Origin: JAVKBW01 sp040222995
GTDB lineage: Bacteria > Pseudomonadota > Alphaproteobacteria > UBA8366 > Aestuariispiraceae
Assembly: GCA_040222995.1 (NCBI GenBank)
Contig: JAVKBW010000016.1
Span: forward strand, 434,001 to 498,000
Direction: 5' to 3'
DNA: 64,000 bases
Shown here one piece after another: positions 35,084 through 42,979 of this stretch. The notes below the pieces were generated by a model. It had not been told where the DNA came from. It was given only the letters and a program-made list of their open reading frames with translations, and did not search any database. Each line of letters opens with the position of its first letter. Position 1 is the first letter of the stretch. The position numbers and the translations under genes were made by a program.

Positions 35084-36657
35084 GCGGCTGTCGCCTCGTC
35101 AATCATCAGGCGGCCGATTTCTTCCTCCGCGCCGGGTTTGTTCTCGACGACCCCCCTGATCCTGCCGTTCGCCATGATCGCGATGCGGTCGCAGGTTTCG
35201 ATCAGTTCGTCCAGTTCGTTGGAAATCACCAGAATGGACGCCGTTTCGGACCCCGCGCCGTCGCGAATGCGGGCGCGCGCCAGTTTGGTGTTCTGCAAAT
35301 CCAGACCGTAGGTCGGCTTGTTGAAGACGATCAGCTTGGCGTCCGGCGACAGTTCACGCGCCAGAAGCGCCTTCTGGATATTGCCGCCGGAAAGCGAGGC
35401 AATGGGCGACTTTTCCGACGGTGTGCGGATATCGTGCGCCTTGATCGCTTCCCGCGCGTAGTCGTGTATCTTTCCCCATCGGGCAATGCCGAGACGGGAC
35501 CAGAACGGCGACGTCCCGATTTCCTTCAGCAGCAGATTGGTTGCGACGGAATGCGTGCCGGCCGTGCCTTCGCCCAGTCTCTCATCGGTGATGTAGCGCA
35601 CGCCGGCTATGCGGCGTGAAACGACATCGCCCTTCGTTACATTCGTTCCGTCAATTGTCAGCGAGCCGGACGACAGCTCTCGCTGTCCGGCCAGGGCCTC
35701 CGCAAGGTGTTTTTGGCCGTTTCCGTCGACACCGGCAATGCCGAGGATTTCACCCACGCCGATCGACAGGGTTGCGCCGCGCAGCGGGCATTCGCCACGC
35801 TCGCCAATTGTTTCGGCCTTCGAAAGGGATACCTGCTCGCGGGCATGGGATGTCTTGCTTCTGGTTGAAATCGAATGCTGCACCGACCCGGCCAGAAGAC
35901 GGTCTTCCTCTGTCGGCGGCGCGCCGAACATCATGCCAACGATCCGGTCGACGATATCATCTTCCGAAAGTGACGATAGGTCCTGCTTGTCGAGATGGCC
36001 GACGACCTTGCCAAGCCGAAGAACGCTGACCCGGTCGGCCAGCGCATGGGCCTCGCGCAGCTTGTGGGTAATGAAGATTACGGCGACGCCGTGATCGCGA
36101 ATGCGACGGACGATCTGGAACAGTTCCTGTGCACCCTGCGGCGTCAGCATCGATGTCGGTTCATCCAGAATAAGAACTTTCTCGCCATGCCACAGGGCGC
36201 GCATGATTTCGACCTGCTGCTGTTCGCCGAGCGCGAGACGCCCGACCATCGCGTCCGGGTCGATCCTTGCATTCAGAATGTCCGAAAGCTCCTGAAACCG
36301 GGAAAGGGTGGCTGCCTTGTCATAGCGCTGCCACCAGTTCGATCCCAGCATCAGATTTTCCAGCACGGTCAGGCTTTTGACCAGAAGGGTGTGCTGATAA
36401 ACAGTGCCGATGCCCATGTTAAGCGCGTGGCGGGGGGAGGACAGGCGAACGGTTTTGCCGTCGACCAGCAGATCACCCTCGTCCGGCTGCTGCATGCCGG
36501 CCAGCATGCTGATCAGTGTCGACTTGCCGGCGCCGTTTTCACCCAGCAGGGCATGGACTTCACCGGACAGAAAACTGAGGGAAATGTTGTTGTTTGCGAT
36601 GACACCCGGAAATCGCTTGGTAACGCCACGAAGTTCGACTGCGGTAGACGGTGCCAT
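35080..36657 (-). CDS. BMP-type ABC transporter ATPase with two nucleotide-binding domains
   Basis: 525 residues. First domain is intact: Walker A GENGAGKST, signature LALGEQQQVEIMRAL (variant LSGGQ), Walker B VLILDEPTSMLTPQ. The second has a degenerate Walker A (GVDGNGQKH instead of GxxGxGKS) and signature LSGGNIQKALLAREL with Walker B LIVFNKPTYGLD, where Asn-Lys replaces the usual Asp-Glu, so it is probably non-hydrolysing. This asymmetry is common in sugar/nucleoside-type ATPases, although loss at both motifs is marked. Separated from the binding-protein gene by about 110 bases containing a hairpin. Confidence 0.9.
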   Translation of the reverse strand: MAPSTAVELRGVTKRFPGVIANNNISLSFLSGEVHALLGENGAGKSTLISMLAGMQQPDEGDLLVDGKTVRLSSPRHALNMGIGTVYQHTLLVKSLTVLENLMLGSNWWQRYDKAATLSRFQELSDILNARIDPDAMVGRLALGEQQQVEIMRALWHGEKVLILDEPTSMLTPQGAQELFQIVRRIRDHGVAVIFITHKLREAHALADRVSVLRLGKVVGHLDKQDLSSLSEDDIVDRIVGMMFGAPPTEEDRLLAGSVQHSISTRSKTSHAREQVSLSKAETIGERGECPLRGATLSIGVGEILGIAGVDGNGQKHLAEALAGQRELSSGSLTIDGTNVTKGDVVSRRIAGVRYITDERLGEGTAGTHSVATNLLLKEIGTSPFWSRLGIARWGKIHDYAREAIKAHDIRTPSEKSPIASLSGGNIQKALLARELSPDAKLIVFNKPTYGLDLQNTKLARARIRDGAGSETASILVISNELDELIETCDRIAIMANGRIRGVVENKPGAEEEIGRLMIDEATAA

Positions 36658-36709
36658 GGTACAGAAATAGCCAAATCTAGAACGTGAACCGCTCTAATCG
36701 TTCAGGAAA

Positions 36710-36744
36710 GCAGCGGACAAAGGGGTATTGCCCTTGCCCGCTGC
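36710..36744 (-). other. intercistronic stem-loop after the BMP binding-protein gene
   Basis: GCAGCGG (36710-36716) pairs with CCGCTGC (36738-36744), and inside it AAAGGGG can pair with CCCTT. It lies between the binding-protein gene and the ATPase gene on the minus strand. As with the other transporter operons here, it probably stabilises the binding-protein mRNA or attenuates downstream expression. Confidence 0.5.
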
Positions 36745-36767
36745 AATCTCGTTTCAGGAAAGGTGAA

Positions 36768-37814
36768 TTATTCCTGCGGTACGTCCACGGATGTCATCAG
36801 GGCGCGTACTTCCTGCGCATCCGTAACCGGATCCAGCGACATCTCGCCACTGACGAACTTTTCGCGTTCCGCCATAACCTTGGACCAGACATCGTCGGGG
36901 ATGTGTTTGGACTTTAGCAACTGAACCGAATCGTCGGCGAGCTTAATTTCGTAGCTCTTGGTGCCGAACGTGTCGTTGCGAAGGTCTTCGACCATCTGCC
37001 CGTAAACCGGCACCATGTTCCACAGAACCGACGACAGCAGGTAACCCTTGTCCAGTTCCGTCTTGTCGCCGATCACGTCGATGAACCACGCCTGTCCGCC
37101 GTCCACGGCCTTCGTGGTTTCGACAGCCTGTATCATGCCGAAGCTCGACCCGTTGCCCTGACCGAAGATAATGTCGGCGCCGGCTGCGATGACCGATTCC
37201 GTAACCCGGCGTCCGCCGGCTGCATCGCCGTAGGCGGCCGGGCCGATAACGGCGTAGACGATCTTGACGTTTGAATCCTGCGCCTTGACGCCCTGGGCGA
37301 AACCGGCCGATTGCGCATTCCATGACGGAGGCTCGCCGGAAACGACGATCCCGACGGTACCCGTGCGGGACATCATCGCGGCCATTTTGCCGGCCAGGTA
37401 CGCCCCTTCATGGCCATAAAGGGTATAGTCGGCGACGAGACCCTTCTTGATATCTGTCGGGCGGTCGACGATGGCGACCGGCACACCGGTTTCAGCAGCG
37501 ATTTCCGGGGCGGCGGTGTTATAGCCGCTGGCATGCGCGATCATCAGGCCGGCGCCGTCTTCCGCCAGTTCCCGCAGGGTCGGGCGAACATCGCCATACC
37601 CCAAGCCTTCGGCCGGAATGAATTCGAGACCGTATTTTTCGGCGACGGTGCGGGCGGCATCCACACCCTGCTGGTTCCAGCCGTAATCTGTGCCCTGTTC
37701 CGGCACTAGCACGGCGATGCTTTTTACTTCCGCGCTGTGTGCCGCCGCACCCAGGCCGATTGTCATGGCGGCTGCGACAAGCGACCGCATTAACGTTGAA
37801 CGAGCCATTTTCAT
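36768..37814 (-). CDS. BMP-family (Med/BmpA-like) ABC transporter substrate-binding protein
   Basis: 348 residues. Sec signal peptide (residues ~1-28, ending AHSAE) without a lipobox Cys, so a soluble periplasmic protein. BMP-family features: SIAVLVPEQGTDYGWNQQGVDAA, GLMIAHASGYNTAAPEIAAE, YLAGKMAAMMSRTGTVGIV and VIAAGADIIFGQGNGSSFG. Family ligands include purine nucleosides and other ring compounds. The operon ends in 4-pyridoxolactonase, so pyridoxine, pyridoxal or pyridoxamine is the proposed ligand (inference). ATG 37814 has GGGAGAAG upstream. Confidence 0.88.
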   Translation of the reverse strand: MKMARSTLMRSLVAAAMTIGLGAAAHSAEVKSIAVLVPEQGTDYGWNQQGVDAARTVAEKYGLEFIPAEGLGYGDVRPTLRELAEDGAGLMIAHASGYNTAAPEIAAETGVPVAIVDRPTDIKKGLVADYTLYGHEGAYLAGKMAAMMSRTGTVGIVVSGEPPSWNAQSAGFAQGVKAQDSNVKIVYAVIGPAAYGDAAGGRRVTESVIAAGADIIFGQGNGSSFGMIQAVETTKAVDGGQAWFIDVIGDKTELDKGYLLSSVLWNMVPVYGQMVEDLRNDTFGTKSYEIKLADDSVQLLKSKHIPDDVWSKVMAEREKFVSGEMSLDPVTDAQEVRALMTSVDVPQE

Positions 37815-37880
37815 TTACTTCTCCCTGTTAGCTGCAAGCCGTTCAGTGTTCCGCTTATGAGAGGTCAGGATGACACTGAA

Positions 37881-37912
37881 ATTGGTTACACAATTCGATC
37901 AAAATTGGTTAC
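37881..37912. promoter_or_regulatory. tandem operator-like repeats between BMP operon and GntR gene
   Basis: ATTGGTTAC occurs twice as an exact direct repeat (37881-37889 and 37904-37912, 23 bases apart) in the divergent promoter region. The first is about 67 bases upstream of the BMP start. The same half-site forms the dyad before the cupin operon and occurs before the second GMC gene. The GntR protein encoded next door is the obvious candidate binder. Confidence 0.55.
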
Positions 37913-38088
37913 GTAAGATGGAACCATTTGCATTCGTATCTGTATCATGGTGCTGAATACCGTCCGGTGTCAACGATGCTGGGCCAGCAATTGCCGGGCT
38001 TTTTCTGTTCTGCCAATTTGCCTAGAAGTTGGCTAGACTGATATACTGCGATTTTTTCAAGCACCAGTATTTTTGTAAGGACTGTGTC

Positions 38089-38835
38089 GTGGATAGATTT
38101 GGTCATACGGTCGACGTGATCCGGGGAATGGTCACGGACGAATCGATTGTAAAAGATGGCCGCCTGCCGACCGAACGGGAACTGTGTTCGATGATCGGCG
38201 TTGGCCGTCGGTTGTTGCGGCGGGCCCTTGATACGCTGGAAGTCGAAGGCGTTCTGGTGCGGCAGCAGGGACGGGGAACATTCGTCCGCCAGCAGGATCC
38301 GGCCAACGACACGCTGCCGGACGTTCTGCCGGAAATGCTGTCGAGCACCATCAATTGCCTCGCGCAGGACGCCGGCCCGATCGAGCAGATCGAACTGAAA
38401 TTCGTGCTTGAACCCACCATGGCGCGTCTGGCCGCGACCCGTGCGTCGCTGATGGATATCGAACGCTTGCGAAAGGCTGCGGAAAAGACCAGCGCCGCAG
38501 CCACTGCCGAGGCTTATCAGGAAGCCGACCAGCAGTTTCACGCCATCATCGCCGAATGCAGCCGCAACACGCTGTTCCAGTCTCTTTATACGGTTGTCGA
38601 AAACGCCTTGCGCGATGCCGCGATGGAACGGTTTCGGGAAAACGGGCGCTGTTTCAAGCGGCAATCGGTTCATGCCGGGTTCCACAAGCGGGTGGCGACG
38701 GCAATCGCCAAACGCGACGGCGACACGGCGGCGCGCGAGATGTATGAACACCTGCGTGACGTGCATTCATCGCTGTTTGTGGAAAACCTGCCGGTCAGCC
38801 TGGGACGGGACGGCAAGAAAACGGCGACCGCCTGA
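38089..38835 (+). CDS. GntR-family transcriptional regulator, FCD subfamily
   Basis: 248 residues from GTG 38089, supported by AAGGA seven bases upstream; the open frame reaches back to TTG 38029 but without a binding site. N-terminal winged helix: GRLPTERELCSMIGVGRRLLRRALDTLEVEGVLVRQQGRGTFV; the C-terminal helical FCD domain (about residues 90-230) contains the acidic and His residues that usually bind a metal and a carboxylate ligand (EADQQFHAIIAECSRN). FCD regulators often sense catabolic intermediates, so 4-pyridoxate or another pathway acid could be the inducer. Divergent from the BMP operon and convergent with the second GMC gene. Confidence 0.9.
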   Translation: MDRFGHTVDVIRGMVTDESIVKDGRLPTERELCSMIGVGRRLLRRALDTLEVEGVLVRQQGRGTFVRQQDPANDTLPDVLPEMLSSTINCLAQDAGPIEQIELKFVLEPTMARLAATRASLMDIERLRKAAEKTSAAATAEAYQEADQQFHAIIAECSRNTLFQSLYTVVENALRDAAMERFRENGRCFKRQSVHAGFHKRVATAIAKRDGDTAAREMYEHLRDVHSSLFVENLPVSLGRDGKKTATA

Positions 38836-38849
38836 TCGCCGCATTCCGT

Positions 38850-40481
38850 TCAGATTTCCGATACTTCCGGTTCTCTGCCGAGGATAAGGTCGCTGGCGCG
38901 CTCGGCGATGGCGACAATCGGCGCGTTGATGTTTCCTGACGGCAGGTCCGGCATCACCGAAGCGTCGACAACCCGCAGATTGTCCACGCCATGCACGCGC
39001 AATGCGTCGTCCACAACCGCCATTTTGTCGGCGTCCCCACCGATCCTGCAGGTGCCCAGCGGATGATGCACCGTGATCGATGTCGCGCGGATATGCGCAT
39101 CGATGTCTTCGGGTGAGGTTTTCGCCGAACCCGGGCTGATCTCCGCCTCGATATACTTCTGCAGCGCCGGCTGGGCCGCGACGTCGCGCGCCAGTTCCAC
39201 GCCTGTTCTCATGCTTTTCCAGTCGGCGTCCGTCGACAGAAAATTCTGGCGAATGACTGCAAGCGAGGACGGATCGGCATTCTTCAGCTCCACGGTTCCC
39301 CTGCTTTCAGGGTGAAGCATGACGATGCGGCAGGCGAAGCCGTCGTTAAACGGTTTTTTGAACGGTTTGAAATACGGCCATGCACCCAACGGAGCGGCTG
39401 TCATCAGAAACTGGATATCCGGGGTTTCCAGTTCCGGTCTGGATTTCAGAAAAGCGGTAATGCCGCCGGGAACGTCGGAAGCCGGACCGGTTCCGAAGAG
39501 GTAGGCTTCCGCCATATGCCTGGCGATCCTGTCGGCCCGCATCATTGCATGGAAAGGGCCCGGTTCCTTTCGTTTATACATCAGAATGACCGAAACATGA
39601 TCCTGCAGGTTCCGGCCGACGCCGGGCAGGTCGACCGCTGCATCGATTCCGTGTTTCTTCAGATTGCCGGCGGGGCCGATGCCCGACAGCATCAGCAGTT
39701 GCGGCGTGTTGATGACGCCGCCAGACAGGATGACCTCTTTCGTTGCTGTTGCCGCGATTTCTCTGCCGTTCTGCAAGTAGCGGACGCCGTTCGCCCTGCC
39801 GTTGGCGATGTCGACCCGCAATACCAGCGCGGATGTCTGGATCGAGAGATTCTTCCGTGATCGGACGGGCCTGAGATAAGCCGTCGACCCGCTGCTGCGG
39901 CGACCGTCCTTGATGCTCATCTGCAAGCGGGCGAATCCGTCCTGGGATTGCCCGTTGTAGTCATCGGTCCATGCGTGGCCGGCCGAAGCGCCGGCATCGG
40001 CGTAGGCCTCGACAAGGCCGTCCTTGTAGGCGCAGAACTGCGTGCCGATCGGCCCTGCGCCGCCTCGATAGGCATCGCCGCCACCGGCCCATGTTTCCTG
40101 GCGTTTGAAATACGGCAGCAAGTGTTTGTAGGACCAGCTCGGCGCGCCGTTTTCCGACCATCTGTCGAAGTCGCGCCGATTGCCGCGCACATAGGCCATG
40201 GCGTTGACCGAGGACGATCCGCCGACGACTTTTCCCCGGGCGCACTCAACCCGTCGGCCGTCCACGTTCGGTTCGGGTTCGGCGAAATACATCCAGTCAT
40301 GCAGCCGTTTCTGAAGAATCTTGCCCCAGCCGAGCGGAATATGGATCAGGGGGTCGCGGTCCCAGTCTCCGGCTTCCAGCACCAGAACGCGATTTTCGCC
40401 CGATGCGGAAAGGCGGTTCGCGAGGGTGCAACCGGCAGAGCCGGCGCCGATGACGATGTAGTCGTATTCCGTGGAAGGCAT
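38850..40481 (-). CDS. GMC oxidoreductase, candidate 4-pyridoxate dehydrogenase
   Basis: 543 residues from ATG 40481. FAD motif YIVIGAGSAGCTLANRLS and EAGDWD, GMC signature RGKVVGGSSSVNAMAYVRGN, second signature SGGVINTPQLLMLSGIG, and active site TVHHPLGTCRIGGD. Related to choline and alcohol dehydrogenases. Because the known 4-pyridoxate dehydrogenase of Mesorhizobium is, as I recall, also a GMC flavoprotein, and because this gene lies beside the GntR regulator with the shared operator motif upstream, it is the best candidate for oxidising 4-pyridoxate to FHMPC. Direct sequence resemblance was not verifiable. Confidence 0.75.
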   Translation of the reverse strand: MPSTEYDYIVIGAGSAGCTLANRLSASGENRVLVLEAGDWDRDPLIHIPLGWGKILQKRLHDWMYFAEPEPNVDGRRVECARGKVVGGSSSVNAMAYVRGNRRDFDRWSENGAPSWSYKHLLPYFKRQETWAGGGDAYRGGAGPIGTQFCAYKDGLVEAYADAGASAGHAWTDDYNGQSQDGFARLQMSIKDGRRSSGSTAYLRPVRSRKNLSIQTSALVLRVDIANGRANGVRYLQNGREIAATATKEVILSGGVINTPQLLMLSGIGPAGNLKKHGIDAAVDLPGVGRNLQDHVSVILMYKRKEPGPFHAMMRADRIARHMAEAYLFGTGPASDVPGGITAFLKSRPELETPDIQFLMTAAPLGAWPYFKPFKKPFNDGFACRIVMLHPESRGTVELKNADPSSLAVIRQNFLSTDADWKSMRTGVELARDVAAQPALQKYIEAEISPGSAKTSPEDIDAHIRATSITVHHPLGTCRIGGDADKMAVVDDALRVHGVDNLRVVDASVMPDLPSGNINAPIVAIAERASDLILGREPEVSEI

Positions 40482-40502
40482 AAATGAATGACTCAGGCTT
40501 GG

Positions 40503-40550
40503 GTGACCAATAAGCAAGTATAGTTACGGTAATGGTTCCCTGTAACCAAT
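40503..40550. promoter_or_regulatory. operator-like repeats upstream of the second GMC gene
   Basis: GTGACCAAT (40503-40511) and GTAACCAAT (40542-40550) are reverse complements of ATTGGTCAC and ATTGGTTAC. The second also forms a dyad with AATGGTTCC at 40531-40539. All lie in the 69-base gap before the minus-strand GMC gene, where its promoter should be. Confidence 0.5.
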
Positions 40551-40958
40551 TTATTTCTGGCCATCGGTTTTCGGAAGGCCGTCCAGCGTGGAAAGCCATG
40601 GCTGGGCATGGCGGGCCCAGGAGTGCGCTTTCGGCGGCAGTTCGTTGCGCTGACGGGCAGTTCCGACACGCAAACCCAGCTTGCGGGATGCGCCGCCGAC
40701 GGAGGTTGCATAGATTGGCGATCCGCATTCCGGACAAAAGGCCTGTTCGCGTTTGTTGCCGCTTTCCGCTGTCTTGACGTAGATTTTCAGCGTACCGGAC
40801 AGCAATTCGAAGTCAGCCTCCGGCAGGGGGACAACAGTGCGGAACGCCGTCCCGGAAAGCTGCTGGCAATCCTCGCAATGACACAGGAAGACCTTGTCCG
40901 GGTCGATTTCCGCCGCGTAGCTGATATTGCCGCAATGGCACCCGCCGTCGATTTTCAT
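40551..40958 (-). CDS. GFA (CENP-V/glutathione-dependent formaldehyde-activating) family zinc protein
   Basis: 135 residues with the GFA zinc ligands: GGCHCGNISYA, CHCEDCQQLSG and FCPECGSPIY. The family includes S-(hydroxymethyl)glutathione synthase-like proteins, though most members have no proven activity. It starts six bases after the 2OG oxygenase stop and is presumably in its operon. Confidence 0.85.
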   Translation of the reverse strand: MKIDGGCHCGNISYAAEIDPDKVFLCHCEDCQQLSGTAFRTVVPLPEADFELLSGTLKIYVKTAESGNKREQAFCPECGSPIYATSVGGASRKLGLRVGTARQRNELPPKAHSWARHAQPWLSTLDGLPKTDGQK

Positions 40959-40964
40959 TGCCGG

Positions 40965-42116
40965 TTAGTCCGCCATCTGTTTGCGCGCCGCCAGAACTTC
41001 TTGCGCAGCCTCTTCGGGATCCGGCAGAACGCCGCGTTCGTCCCAGCGGTAGGCGTAGGAATAGGAATGCATGTTCTCGATCCAGTAGCCGAAATGCGTC
41101 GGTGGGTATTTTGCCGGGTTTTCCGGGTTCCGGCAGGTCGGCAGGCATTCGACGATGGTGTCGTGGTTGGCCGCAAAAAACAAAGCCATCGAGTATCTTT
41201 TCTTTCCCGACGAATTAATCACCCGGTGCGGCGTGGACACGAACAGGTCGTTCGTCCAGCGCATCATCATATCGCCGATATTGATGATGAAGGTGCCGGG
41301 GATCGGGGGGGCTTCAATCCATTTACCGGCGCGATTCTGCACCTGCAGGCCCGGTTGGGTCTGCCATAACAGGGTGAAGCTCTCGTAATCGGTATGGGCG
41401 CCGATGCCGACTTTCGCGTCTTTCGGATCCGTGTCCGGATAATACAGAATACGCAATTGCGCGCAGGGCTTCGTAATCAGCGGTTCGAAATAGTCTTCCG
41501 GCATGTCGACCGCGAGAGCGAACAGCCGGTACAGCCGTTTGCCAAGGCCCATTGCCTCTTCGAAATAGCGGTAGATATCGGTCTGGAATTCCGGCATTTC
41601 AGACGGCCAGACATTCGGACCCAGCAGCGCGCTGCCGGCTTTGTAGTCCGGATCGTCTGCCGGCAGTTCAAGCCCGACTTCGTATCCTTCCTGAAGATCG
41701 ACGATGGTCGGGTCGGCGCTCAGGCCGCCGACCGGCACGTATCCCTTGTGACGTTTCGTTTTCGCGACATCGTACTGGCGCTTGATGTCTTCAGGCAGAT
41801 CATAGAACCGGCATGCCGTTTCATGGGCCGCCTTAATGGCATTTTCCGGTACGCCGTGATTTTTAACGTAAAAGAATCCGACATTTACGGCCGCATCGCG
41901 GATCTGCAGTGCCGTCCGGCGCTTGGCGTCATCGTCATTTCTCTGCATTGCTCCGATATCGATGACCGGTATCTGGTCGAAATCGAGACGTTCTGCATTG
42001 AAATCGGTACGGCCGGATATGTCCGTCGGCCGGATTTTCACACCATTGTCGTAACTTGGAAGGTCCACGATTACACCCCGCTTGTTTCTGTGTCTTTGTA
42101 ATGCTGAGTCTATCAT
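40965..42116 (-). CDS. isopenicillin-N-synthase-like Fe(II)/2-oxoglutarate oxygenase
   Basis: About 383 residues from ATG 42116; GTG 42068 is an alternative with a G-rich site upstream. N-terminal DIOX domain (IPVIDIGAMQ, FFYVKNHGVPENAIKAAHETA) and C-terminal catalytic core with HTDYESFTLLWQ (His and Asp ligands), STPHRVINS (distal His) and the 2OG-binding Arg/Ser in RYSMALFF. These enzymes hydroxylate or desaturate small molecules. Followed by the GFA gene. The open frame extends upstream to 42251, but that part is compositionally unlike the family and lacks a ribosome-binding site. Confidence 0.85.
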   Translation of the reverse strand: MIDSALQRHRNKRGVIVDLPSYDNGVKIRPTDISGRTDFNAERLDFDQIPVIDIGAMQRNDDDAKRRTALQIRDAAVNVGFFYVKNHGVPENAIKAAHETACRFYDLPEDIKRQYDVAKTKRHKGYVPVGGLSADPTIVDLQEGYEVGLELPADDPDYKAGSALLGPNVWPSEMPEFQTDIYRYFEEAMGLGKRLYRLFALAVDMPEDYFEPLITKPCAQLRILYYPDTDPKDAKVGIGAHTDYESFTLLWQTQPGLQVQNRAGKWIEAPPIPGTFIINIGDMMMRWTNDLFVSTPHRVINSSGKKRYSMALFFAANHDTIVECLPTCRNPENPAKYPPTHFGYWIENMHSYSYAYRWDERGVLPDPEEAAQEVLAARKQMAD

Positions 42117-42277
42117 TTGGGCAGGCCAAGCCCAAGCCTTAGCATTGATCCTGTTACCCTCTGATCCTCGCCTGTCTGTATTACCACCCGAACTGTCACC
42201 GGATTGCGTGTTTCCCAGTTTGGATTCTCCGCTATGATGCCGTCTATCCACGGGCTGTTACAGAAAGGAAAATGTCG

Positions 42278-42979
42278 ATGAGCGAGCAGGTTGACCAGAG
42301 CCGACCGGACGGTGAAAACGCAACCCTGACATCGCCGGTTTCCGGGAATGGCAGGCCGGTTCCGGGCGAACGCTACCGGATCGCGGAACGGACCGGGAAA
42401 GCCGTGCTGCTGAAGGCCGGCGAAGTGCTTCGCATCATCAACACACATGGTACGCAGGTGTGCGATTTCTGGGCATTTTCGGCGGACGATCAGCGCGAGT
42501 TCATGTCCATGGAACATTTGCGCGCCCAGCTTGAAACGATCATCCCGAAGGTCGGCGAAGCGCTTTACACCAACCGCCGCAGACCGATCCTTCACTTCAT
42601 CACCGACACATCGCCCGGCATACACGATACCATCATCGCCGCCTGTGACCTGCACCGGTATCGCAGCCTGGGGGTCGAAACCTACCACGATAACTGTACG
42701 GACAATCTTCGCATGGCGATGCTGGCGATCGGCCGGCGGGCGAATGAAATTCCGGCTCCCTTTAATCTGTGGATGAACATTCCCGTGAATGCCGATCACG
42801 GAATCGAATGGTGTCCGCCGGTTTCGGCCGCCGGCGACTATGTCGAGTTTCGCGCGGCGATGGATTGCGTTGCGGTGATGTCTGCCTGCCCGCAGGACCT
42901 TATACCGGTTAACGGTCTCGACAATGTTCCCGTGGAACTGCATTTCGAGGTCAGAGAGGCTTGTTTTTCAGGATCCTGA
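42278..42979 (+). CDS. DUF1989 / urea-carboxylase-associated family protein
   Basis: 233 residues from ATG 42278, eight bases after AAGGA; ATG 42272 is too close to it. Family features: GKAVLLKAGEVLRIINTHGTQVCDFWAF, ALYTNRRRPILHFITDTS, HDTIIAACD and YHDNCTDNL, with conserved His, Cys and Asp residues that may bind metal. DUF1989 proteins are encoded near urea or guanidine carboxylase and aminomethyl-transfer genes, but none is next to it here. Divergent from the 2OG oxygenase. Function unproven. Confidence 0.82.
   Translation: MSEQVDQSRPDGENATLTSPVSGNGRPVPGERYRIAERTGKAVLLKAGEVLRIINTHGTQVCDFWAFSADDQREFMSMEHLRAQLETIIPKVGEALYTNRRRPILHFITDTSPGIHDTIIAACDLHRYRSLGVETYHDNCTDNLRMAMLAIGRRANEIPAPFNLWMNIPVNADHGIEWCPPVSAAGDYVEFRAAMDCVAVMSACPQDLIPVNGLDNVPVELHFEVREACFSGS

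Noticed and set aside
33075..35102. A 675-residue open frame that would fuse two permeases on the minus strand
   Set aside because: Its first ~360 residues are Arg-rich out-of-frame translation of the real permease at 34016-35083; only the part from 34010 onward is a genuine permease.
36768..37814. Assignment of the BMP importer to nucleosides
   Set aside because: No nucleoside hydrolase, deaminase or phosphorylase genes are nearby; the operon instead ends in 4-pyridoxolactonase. Not excluded by sequence alone.
42117..42251. N-terminal extension of the 2OG oxygenase
   Set aside because: Open but Ser/Gly/Arg-rich, lacking family resemblance and a ribosome-binding site; ATG 42116 or GTG 42068 is more plausible.
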